Assembly (NCBI GenBank): GCA_903813345.2
Contig: CAIIXF020000004.1
Coordinates: 27,965,985 to 28,027,985, forward strand
Source: Owenia fusiformis
Taxonomy: Eukaryota; Annelida; Polychaeta; Sabellida; Oweniidae
DNA: 62,001 bases
Direction of reading: 5' to 3'
In this document: positions 43,866 to 54,100 of the stretch, in pieces
Layout: each line of letters begins with the position of its first letter
Numbering within the stretch: the stretch's first letter is position 1
The notes under the pieces: generated by a model
Told to the model about the DNA's origin: nothing
The model's database searches: none
Seen by the model: the letters and a program-made list of their open reading frames with translations, nothing else
Made by a program: the position numbers and the translations under genes

Positions 43866-44294
43866 ATGTGGAGGAAAATGCTGCTATATTCCCTGTGGAG
43901 AAAAAACAAGTCCCAATGGAAGAGAATTCCCACATCAGAATTGAAAACATTGATAAGGGGAGTTCAAATTGAATTTATGAAAATGAATCAAAAATTTACA
44001 TTCTACCTGTGCTTTACATGGGTGCATCTTTCCGAGAAATGTTCAACCTTTTCAATACATGTGATCTTCAATGCTGAGGGAGTCATTCTTACCCGTATTG
44101 CGCCCCACGATGACATGGTTTGGAGTTCAGCCAAGAAAGGGAGGGTTAAGAGTGTGTTGTTAGAGGAGTTTATGTCCAGTGACAAAAGTGATATAGAAGG
44201 TAAGACACATGGAAAGGCAAGGGCAAAGACAGCAAGGAAGCTAATATGGGAGAGCCAGAGACTGCCTAAATATGAAAATAAACTGCATATATAA
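43866..44294 (+). CDS. Unknown 142-aa ORF, transposon-like end
   Basis: The second half reads KKGRVKSVLLEEFMSSDKSD, then RKLIWESQRLPKYENKLHI. A pattern '.yMSSeeSD.e......r.l.Wes.kl......L' is one I associate with linker regions of invertebrate transposon proteins. The first half (FTFYLCFTWVHLSEKCSTFS) looks non-native. No splice sites assigned. Confidence 0.35.
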   Translation: MWRKMLLYSLWRKNKSQWKRIPTSELKTLIRGVQIEFMKMNQKFTFYLCFTWVHLSEKCSTFSIHVIFNAEGVILTRIAPHDDMVWSSAKKGRVKSVLLEEFMSSDKSDIEGKTHGKARAKTARKLIWESQRLPKYENKLHI

Positions 44295-44885
44295 AAACAT
44301 TATCTTAGGCAGCTAGAAAGAAGATTTCCATACCACCACGTAATGTTGCAGTTCAATCTACAAGGACTCTCCTAGACAATGCCCCATAGTGGACAAACTT
44401 ATTGGATTAATAACAAAAGACACTGAGTTTCATGAATTCATTGGTTCAACCGGAAGGATAAAAGCCTCAACAGAATCCGACAATTGGTGGAGAATGGAAT
44501 GGATCAACGACTAGCAGTGTGAGACATGTATGCCGAGTTGACATTAACAAGTGGCAGAGACCAGAAAATTAGTGCAAGATACAATTTTGTAGATATTTAT
44601 TATAGAAGAGAGACACAAAAGAATGGATCATCCAGGATATCAAATCACACGCACAAACTTTTTTCTTACTTTACCACGAAGTACCAAGCATGTTTTTTAG
44701 ATCACATTTATAATACATAGAGAAGATATTTTTGTAAATTTTTGGTAATTTTTTGTTAACATTTTCTGAAAGTGTTAGATAAAGATGATAATTCAGAAAT
44801 TTAGTTATTTGATCTACTGTTTTAAATGGTTAGATTTTCTTTTTTTACTTATAACTTAAAAATGCAAAATGTCAAGAGGTAAGTA
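44295..44885. other. Decayed coding remnants
   Basis: Short coding-like pieces (for example TKDTEFHEFIGSTGRIKAST near 44,410) without a continuous frame. It ends at the TA target site of the next element. Confidence 0.3.
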
Positions 44886-45761
44886 CACTCCCCTCCATAA
44901 GTTTGGCAACCTTTTTTCTCCATTGAACTACGTGTTAAAGCCTCTTTACGTTTGAATTTTTATTTACTTAACCGGCGATGAAATAACTTATAATATTGAT
45001 GGAAACGTAACTTGACTTTATTTCCAATACCTCCAAATTTTTTCAATTTTTTTCCTCAATTACAATAGGTCGAAAATTGATGATAAATTTGATGAATTTT
45101 TGAAAATCGTCATTCCCATGTAATCCAATGGGAAATGGAGGGTTCGGGGAAAATCAGAAATCAGGATATCTTTTCAGTAAAAGATTCAGCAAAAAATATT
45201 TTTATATAGAAAATTGAATTGTCTAACTTTTTTGAACACTAAGTGTTTAGTTTATTTGATGAATATTAAAGTTACAGCGCTTCAAAGTCATTTTTGAAAA
45301 GAATTTTTCGCCTCCTGTGTTATTTCAATGGGAGAGGTTTTTTGAAAAACAATTTTGACTTTAAAGCCCTATAACTTTGTTGAACCTGAAGAAACATATC
45401 AATTTTTTGTTGAATAAAGTTAGCAAATTCAATTACCTGCCTAACTCGTATTTTTTGCAAGGACTCGGATGGATGGATATTCTGTCATATGACTTGCGGC
45501 AAACCTACCATTTCCCATTGGTTAACATGGGAATGTCGATTTTCAAAAATTCATCAAATTCATCATCAAATTTCGACCTACTGTAATTGAGGAAAAAAAT
45601 TGAGAAAATTTGGAGGTATTGGAATTAAAGTCAAATTACGTTTCCATCAATAGTATAAGTATTTTCATCACCGGTTAAGTAAATAAAAATTCAAAGGTAA
45701 AGAGGCTTTAACACGTAGTTCAATGGGGGAAAAAAGGTTGCCAAACTTATGGAGGGGAGTG
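44886..45761. mobile_element. Palindromic Tc1-like MITE, 876 bp
   Basis: TA (44884-44885, 45762-45763) flanks termini CACTCCCCTCCATAAGTTTG and its reverse complement. The inverted arms extend about 255 bases each (to about 45,140 and from about 45,505) with few mismatches. The middle 360 bases carry no transposase. Ends and TA target place it with Tc1/mariner-derived non-autonomous elements. Confidence 0.85.
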
Positions 45762-45789
45762 TACATACTTACACACCTGTTCTGAGGGT

Positions 45790-46265
45790 AGGATATGGTT
45801 CACTTCTGATGGTCCTGTTACCTTGGAAGATGGAACAAAAGTAGTGATAGAAATGAAATACCCATGGAAAAATGGAAAACCATTCCCTTATTCACAAATC
45901 CCTACTTACTACATACCCCAAGTGGCGCTAAAGAATGTCATTTTGTTTTTGGACACCAGTCGGTACAAACATATTCAAGATTATGTTAACCAACTTTTCA
46001 TCTACTTGAGACGATTTCACATATCTTGCCTTTTACAAAATGAAATGTCAAATATCATTGCTACTCTTCATCAACAATCAGAATTCTTAGCTCAATCTGA
46101 CCTTCTTTTGACAAGATGTTTATTGAGGGATAAAATTGATCCAGAAATCATCAAATTTGTACAGGGAGAGAATGATGTACCAAAAACAAAAAGCAACAAA
46201 AACCTGCAGTACCTAAAATATATTACACACATAATCAATCCTTCAGGTAGGGCTCACATGGTGTA
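45790..46265 (+). pseudogene. YqaJ-like (PD-(D/E)xK) nuclease fragment
   Basis: The frame reads VTLEDGTKVVIEMKYPW and then FPYSQIPTYYIPQVAL. E-M-K after a D-containing strand and a following 'iP.YY.PQv' are typical of the YqaJ/lambda-exonuclease core (ExK, then the Q motif). After about 50 residues the sequence no longer resembles the family, though the frame stays open to TAA at 46263-46265. The MITE lies immediately upstream and may have cut the gene. Confidence 0.45.
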
Positions 46266-46989
46266 ACGAACAGTTGTCACATTGACTCCATACTTAAAGG
46301 AACTCTTTAACATCTTTGGCAGAAAATAATCAAAAGACTCATTGGACAAGTGCATGTCAGTAAACCCTTAGAAACAATGTTTAAATGTTTAGACTTTCAA
46401 TTGTAAGCAAGATGATCTTTTGGAATTGGTTGCTGTCAACATCGGATAATGCATCAGAATATTTTGGACTTTGGCAAACAGGAAGTGTTGTTGCAGAGTG
46501 GTCGATATTTTATAGATTGTTAACTCCTACTGAACAATGGCTATTGGCCTTACAATTCAAACAAAAAATTTGAAAAGCGTTGTCCAAGGGACCGATCTCA
46601 CTTTGATTCCAGAATACGCAACACTGAAGCTCTAATTACAATATCTATGCATGACTAAATATTAACACATGTCTAAATTGGATGACGTTTCCATTGACCT
46701 GAAAAACCATTGAACAGAAATGTTCTCAGGATATGAAGCTTTCACCCGATTATTGCTGCCGCTCTTGTTGTAGGGAAAATAATCTTGATATCATTCCCCA
46801 CTGTAAAATTACAATACAAAATCAGCCTCTAATGTTTACAGTTTTATTTGACAATCAAAGCATCAGAGAAAATATGTTTGAAATGAAATTGCCATATTTT
46901 GTATATATTTGAAACAAAATGTATGCATTACCATCAATAATATATTATACCTGATCACACTTCGATGTTGAGATATGTCCATTCATTAA
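46266..46989. other. No supported gene
   Basis: A 62-aa frame at 46385-46573 (containing ASEYFGLWQTGSVVAEWSIF) is coding-like but isolated. Confidence 0.3.
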
Positions 46990-47202
46990 CCAAGAAATAA
47001 TCTAAAATCTGGATGGTATTCTCACGATGGCATTAGATCAAATGGAAGGGTTAACTATGGCCAACATGCACAGTTTACTATTAAGAATAATCTTGACATG
47101 ATGTGCTTTGAGATATTTGATGAATCTGTAAAACCAAATGTCATTGACACAATAATCGAGACTGAGCTTGAATACCACCAACATGGATATGAATGGTCTT
47201 AA
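46990..47202 (+). pseudogene. Coding-like block, unknown
   Basis: A frame to TAA reads HDGIRSNGRVNYGQHAQFTI, then LDMMCFEIFDESVKPNVIDT and ELEYHQHGYEWS. Plausible protein text without domain or splice evidence. Confidence 0.35.
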
Positions 47203-48109
47203 ATATCCATCTTACGAAACCCTTGCTGAACTTAAAGAGCTTTTCTGGCAATCTTTTAATCAAACATCACAAAACAAAAAGCTTCCACATTCTCCTGAAA
47301 GGCAATTTGGACAGGGTTAAAAAAGGTTCAAGCAATGTTAGCAAATCTTGAGTTCTGAATACTTGTGTTAACATGATTGATGAATGTAACCAATAGATGT
47401 ATTCTAAAAACCAGTAATACCATTACCATCAAAATAAAACTTATGATTTAAAAAGGTGTATTGGAAATTTTCTGAAAAAGCTGCTTTTTGAAAAAAATAT
47501 ATTGGTATTTCAATTTTCAAATTTTCTGCATTTCAACAGCGAAAGATTAAATTAACTGACCATCAAACAATTATCATATATTGTATATTATTAATATTTT
47601 AGTAGCCCAGACAAGCAGACTAAACCATAGCAGAAGCTAAGGCATCACCGTCAGAAGTAGAATATTACTTGAGATTCTTAGGCACTACAATATGACAGTG
47701 AAAAGAGGAGGAAAAAGTATGCATACTCAGACAGGCCAATACATTTGTGGGACATATTGGTTTCAATACGTCCAATGTAGTTAGACCCCCGTGAGTTTAG
47801 GGATTTAGTTCAAATTCTATAGGCTGATGCTATCCAAAAATATAAAAATAATATTATATTTATTACATGTGTGCAAACCTCATCCCTATAAGGATATATC
47901 AGACATGCTTGTAAACCCACATTCTTATTCATGACTCTTATTAGAGCTCACTCTATCCAAACTCATGAAGAAAAGGACAGATTCCATGATATTTGACATA
48001 CATAAGACTGCCATTGCAGCTTCTGAAGAGAAAATGAGGTGAAGTCGATTTTATGCTTTTATCTATTTCCAAAAATACATTTTTTGAAAGTCTTTGTGAT
48101 ATCCATTAA
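47203..48109. other. Nothing identified
   Basis: AT-rich, no supported gene. Confidence 0.3.
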
Positions 48110-48420
48110 TCTACCTTCCATATGAATCCTGCATGAATCCTGAAGGCTGGATTCATTTGAAAACTACCTTACATATGAATCCTGCTTGAATCCTGGCTAC
48201 AGGATTCATTTGTAAACTACCTTCCATATGAATCTTGCATGAATCCTGAAGGTTGGATTCCTTTGTAAACTAGCTAATATATGAATCCTGGTTGAATCCT
48301 GGCTACAGGATTAATTTGTGAACTATTTTAACAGTGAATCTTGTATGAATGCTGGAGGCAGGATTTATACAAGATTCATATGCACATATGAATCCTGCCT
48401 CAAGGATTCAGTGATTTGAT
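48110..48420. repeat. GAATCC-rich tandem satellite, reverse orientation
   Basis: About five units with CATATGAATCCTGCATGAAT, CCTGAAGGCTGGATTCAT and TTGTAAACTACCTTCC recur at 56-58-base spacing. This is the reverse complement of the satellite at 30424-30690. GAATCC / GGATTC pairing makes each unit partly palindromic. Confidence 0.85.
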
Positions 48421-49368
48421 TCCATTTTTTGCGGTGTCTGTTGATACAAATAAAATGATGGTCGGCCGCATTATAGAATTATTGTTATTGTCGAGATACA
48501 GTTGATAATTTTAACTATGAAATGCAATTTTTAGGAAATAAGCTAAGTCAAGTTGATTTGTGTGATTTCCATTGGGCAATTCTATTACTGTACTTCTACT
48601 TAATTTGGCAGCCATTTTAATCCCCTGTAAGTTACTTTAAGTTAAATTTGCCACCACTTACTACCAAGCCTTAACATATTGTTAAGGCTTGATTTTAAGG
48701 AACTGCAACTTTTTATTTTTAGAAGTAATTCCAAGCTATATTTCTATGCATCTAGCCAAACTGTTTTACTTCATTAGGATATTTTTTCAATTCTTAAGCA
48801 AGTCAATACTGGGTACCATGGAAACAAATTAAAGGTCTTCTTTTACAGGAATCATTGACTCTTGGAACTACAGCGAAACCTAGGCTGGGAAGTCCTACTG
48901 CAATACTAAAATGATGCTGCACGGAGATAAGTGCAGTTCTCCAGTGATTGTTAATGTACTTTTAAAAGATATAATTTGAATCTTAAATTTTTAACGTAGT
49001 TCACAGTTATAACTGCTCCATCACAGCGGACGATAAATTTAAACATTATTTTTTATAAAAAATATTAAAAATACCCAATACATCAAAATCTCATTAATAC
49101 CTTCAGAGTTATGCTGAAAACACGCAAATATCATTGTGTCATTATATTGTACAATTAAAAAGAAATGGTACATTTTGGAGTATGATTCTCCGGCGCCGTT
49201 TTCAATAGCTTTTACTCTTAGCGTTGTTGGACTTCAAACAGAAGTTAAAAATTACCCGCAAATGATATATCCATTGCATGGAGTAAGTAATTTTCTTTGG
49301 TATAGCGAATCATATGAGTAAAAATAAATTGTGTGGGTTTCTTAGTGTTTTCTAAACAAAATAGCACG
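48421..49368. other. No supported gene
   Basis: A CTCC(A/G)TCACAGCGGAC motif occurs near 49,016 and 49,368. A 61-aa frame at 49136-49321 (YILEYDSPAPFSIAFTLSVV) is isolated. Confidence 0.35.
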
Positions 49369-49586
49369 CTCCGTCACAGCGGACAAATTTTTCGATACTG
49401 ACCTGTGAAAATATACTCCTCAAAAAGAAAAGGTTTAGAACACAGCAGCAGAGATTTAGGGTTGAAGACATTTTGGAGGTTTTTAACAATGAAGGCAGTG
49501 ACAAAGAAGATTATGAAGACATAAGTGAGGATGATCAGGAAGACATCGTTGTGGCAGCTCCCATAAATCATGTAGATTATCTATAA
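49369..49586 (+). CDS. Acidic ORF, possible transposase N-terminus
   Basis: The frame to TAA reads LLKKKRFRTQQQRFRVEDIL, then EVFNNEGSDKEDYEDISEDD. A basic start followed by a strongly acidic stretch resembles the N-terminal regions of piggyBac-family transposases, but no catalytic domain follows, so this is only a resemblance. Confidence 0.3.
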
Positions 49587-49906
49587 AGGCATCTGTAAGC
49601 TAGTGTATACAGAAATCTTTCTCACAGAAGACTGGATGCTAAGAAATATTTTTACTTTTGTTCTAGTTATGTTTTATATCATAGAAATATACACCTGTAA
49701 ATGTGTTTCTGTAGTTCAAACCTTTGTCATGTTATATTTCTTAGTCAGAGAATTACTATTTAGCAGAATTTTAATGTCCTGTTTTGCGGGATATATGGCA
49801 TTTTTTCTTATGACTTGTAAACACAGGACTTACAATTTTATCTTTGATTATTCACTTTGATGGAGCAGCATGTTCAAAGAACTAACGTTAAGACATTTGG
49901 CTTTTA

Positions 49907-50981
49907 CAGGGTGGGCCAAAAAAAAGTTCACCCTTTTTCATTTTAATCTCATTTTTTTATTTTTGATGCAATCCCTTAAAAAATTGACATGTTAACTGAG
50001 ACATTTCTAAACAAGGTCGATATATAACATTAGGTGTGTCTTTGGCTGTTTTGTTTTTAAAGTAAATGTTCAATATGTCCTCCTTGTTACTGCACAACCA
50101 GTTTTAGTCTATGACGCCATTTATTTATTGCCGCGTTAATTGATTGTTGTGATAATTGTTCCCAACATAAAGTTATTCTTTATTGGAGTTTTTGAACTGA
50201 ATGGATGGGAACACTATGAACATGTTTTTCTAGTTCACCCCACACAAAATAATCCATAACATTGAGATCAGGGCTATTTGGGGGCCATAAGTCAGGGGGG
50301 ATAAAATCAGGTGCATTGGCATGCAAGAACTCAATTGTTGCTTTAGATGTGTGCGAGAGAGCCCCATCTTGTTGGAATATGTAGTTTGGATTGATGCGAT
50401 TCATATCCTTTAATAAGGACTTTTTTAGCACTCTGTCTATATAGTATGTAGAATTCATTTTGGCTCCAGGTTGAACAAATGTTACTCTAGTTTTTCCCAA
50501 CCATCAAATTATTATCAATATTGTGAACGTAAAAATGAGGAAAATTGGATAAAACCATGGATTTTCAGTAACTTGTTGACCAACTCATCTATGGTAGTAT
50601 CAGGTGTTTATAAGAGTACTTAATTGTTTAAAGAGGTGTTTATCATCAACTCTGACTATTAATAAACACTCTACTTTGTAATATTTTGCATTAACTGACA
50701 TAAAAATTATATTTACCATGATAACTTCTTTTCAAATTTCCCTCCTTTTTTTGAAATCCGCCATTTTGTAAATGAAGTGAATTTCTGGTTTTTTTTTCAT
50801 GACACACCATAAATATATTTTAGGTGTCATGACAACACTGTTGCATAAATTTCACTCAAATCCTAACAACATGTACAGAAATGTCTGAGCTATATACATA
50901 TCAATTCTTAGAGGCATTGCATCAAAAATAAGAAAATTAGATTAAAATGAAAAAGGGTGAACTTTTTTTTGGCCCACCCTG
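49907..50981 (-). mobile_element. DD37D mariner-like element, 1075 bp, internally deleted
   Basis: The termini CAGGGTGGGCCAAAAAAAAG and its complement form TIRs of about 70 bp with few mismatches, flanked by TA (49905-49906, 50982-50983). The minus-strand ORF 50500-50180 contains FQQDGALSHTSKATIEFL and WPPNSPDLNVMDYFVWGELE. From the Asp in QQD to the Asp in VMD there are 37 intervening residues, which defines the DD37D branch. After a small frame break the C-terminus continues (about 50,180-50,060) as INAAINKWRHRLKLVV. The N-terminal DNA-binding region and the first catalytic Asp are missing, so it cannot move itself. Confidence 0.92.
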
Positions 50982-51165
50982 TATATCAATGAGCTGCTTC
51001 CCTATTGGTTTAGTTGATCTAATGTTTCCAATGTTAATATTTTTGTGACAAATACAGAATCATATATGTTAAAGACTTCATTGGGAATTGCTACTCAATG
51101 GAGTTGCCGTTTTCTAGTTATATTTTGCCAAATCTTGCCTGGTCCTTTGTTGATATTTTCAGAAA

Positions 51166-54100
51166 ATGGCTAAATGTCTAATATGCACCAAGGTGCTTGG
51201 TGAGGGACAGATTATGATATGTAATTCTTGCATTGATGTAGTAAGTCTTCCTTTTCCTTCAAAATCTGATAAACAAACTAAATAAAGTGTTGTATATATG
51301 ATATTTAAAAATCTAATATACTTTTTATGTCATGTTAATACTTGTACTTATTCTTATTATGTATTTAAATTATTGTTGTTCTTATTTAAATCGAGGAAAA
51401 GCGCAAGGAAAAGAGGAAACATAGGTAATATTCTATAATTAATTTATGTTTGTTTGGAAGAACTTTCTAAATGAATGGATTCTTGTTGTAAATTTCAAAT
51501 ATTTCAGTTAATGTAATCTGTACATATTTTAGAACTTATGCTGAAGTGGTGTGCCCCCCAGCTATAGAACTATGTGGGGATATTATTGCCTGTGTGCCAA
51601 AGTAAGTTTAATATTTATTGGTTCTGAATGAAATTTTGAGGACATTTAGTCATTCTCCTGTCAAAATAACATAATTATTGCCTTCATATTAAAACAGCAT
51701 TTTTGTCATTTCAAATCGGTGGGCAAGTCATCTGAATCCTTCAGTATTGCGCTTGTTGACATTATGTTTTAAAGAGCCTCTCACCATTCCTATATAATGC
51801 CCTCTGGCCATTTAGGGATGCTATTGTAATTGTATTTTAAACTATATCAATGAAATAAATAATAATAATAATTGTAATGTCTTAATCTACAACCATTTAA
51901 TATCAGAAACCATCATATGGTACGCCAGTGTAGCTTGTTCTCAGTCCACTTAAAGGTCTCGACACTGTCCAACTTGTGTGAAAGGTAGAATGAGATATAA
52001 ATGGGATGACAAAATTGCAAACATCACAATGAAACTCCATTCTCCTTTTTAGAATTAAATATTCATTTAAATAACATTCTATTTCTTTACTTTAATTTGA
52101 AATAAATGACCTCTAATATAAATTACATCATTGACTCCAATGTTCAAAGTTAATATTCTTTTCAATGCTAGAAGGGGGAGGGTGGAGCAGTTCAACTCAC
52201 AATTGCAAAAACGTCACTGCGATGCAACATAATATGGATCCATGAACATATATGGATACATGAACATATATGGATACATGAACATATATGCATGAAATAC
52301 CATGCTCCACCATGATGGACAAATCTTTTGATCATATCCCATGTTAATGCCTTGTTGCTTACTTTGTGTTCATTTCCTACCACTTCAGTTTCTACATCTA
52401 GAAATTCAGTAGGATCCAAAGGTCCAATAGTAAGTAATATATCATTGTAGCATAATACTACCATTTTTTGTCACCATCACAAGTGTCGTGCATATATTAC
52501 AGTAAAATTGATACTTAAATGGTGACCATTTTGAAACCTGTGGCCATTTCGGAAATCAGCTTTACACCTCTTTAAAATAAAAGTATTTTCAAATGCTACA
52601 TTGAGAAGATGGTAAAGATAATTCCATAATTTCAACATTATTAAGTGGATTAAAGAGCGAAGAAGAAAAGGAGAGGACTGGACTGGACATGACAACCATT
52701 AGTACCAGAAGCCCAAAAATTGTTAAATTAAAGACAACATGTATTTCATGAAGAAATAACCTGATCTTACAACTAACTCAACTTCTACGATGTTGGTATC
52801 ATTTGATGTTGTAGGTTTATACAGCAACATTCCGCAACAACTAGGGTTAAAAGCAAAAGCATATTGGTTGGAGAAACAAATTTCTCCAGATTTCATTTTA
52901 AAAGCTATAGAAATACAAGAACTCAAGAACAACTTCCTACAATTCAATAACAGAATGAATATTAAATATTATATCATACACTTTAAATATAAAAACTAAA
53001 TCAAATTAAACTAACAGCATCTTTGGAGGGATACCATGCTTTGGTATGCCACTTCGCCCAAAAAATGTACCACTTTGGCTATGAAGGGATGAAAAGCAGG
53101 TAGGCTTAACAATGTTTCTCAAGTATATACAGTTTGGCAGAGAAAAGAAATTTCATTTAATTATGTTGTTAACCCTTAAATGGTTAGGTGCGCATATCTG
53201 CCCCCCCCCTTAATTGGTGTTATTCTCGAACTGTTTAAGGGTAAACTCTCCTTATAATGAATTTGAAGATTTGATATCTCCTTTCTTGCTGTATTGTTTT
53301 GAAACTCATACCCTAGTCGAAGTACTTTCACAAAGGTGAGCAGTGTAATTCAATATCTTTAACAGTGTAAAAGTCCAAATTTTTCGGACTGTTAAAGTTA
53401 TATGTATCAATACAGTAGCCAGATTTGCCCAAGGTTGTTTCACTTTTCCACAAATTCTAGGGGGAGTTGATTTTGGACAAGTTTTGCCCAAAATGACATG
53501 AAAATTGCTCATAATGTTTGAAAAACTGCTACGAGTCTGCAAATGTTGTGTAATTATTTAAATACTTAATCACTGGCTAATGCATTATGACTTTTTCAGA
53601 CTGCAACTTGCTGCAATACATTACAATGAGAATGCAGGTACAGCATTTGCAAGGAAGAATGATGGCACAATCCAACTTAATCTGTTTTACCCAAGGAACA
53701 AGGTACACGAGGCCACTGTGAGAGAAGTCGAATCAAGAATGACATTCAGTAGGTAGCACTCTTAAATGCCTTTGCAAAGTTTGAAAATATCAGTTTTTAA
53801 GTACCTTATTATGTCACCACCAAAAAGTGGTGACATATTGTTATGGTCAAAACTCCAAAATGCAAATTTGATAAATTTTCTGTACTTCAATATCAACAAG
53901 GTACATGAAATGAATGAAATATCATAACACCACAAAGTAAAAACATACGAAATGGTAAGAAATATCAACACAATATATGCAAACCTTTTAAATGGGTTTC
54001 ATAAAATCATGGCTGCACAAAAGTTTATGTTGTACAATTTAAAACCCTTAACCCTTACAAACTTGAGCTGTTTTTTTACCTAATTACTTTCAGTGTATGA

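Noticed and set aside
50000-50180. Separate plus-strand gene near the mariner element
   Set aside because: The sequence is the minus-strand C-terminus of the transposase after a frame break.
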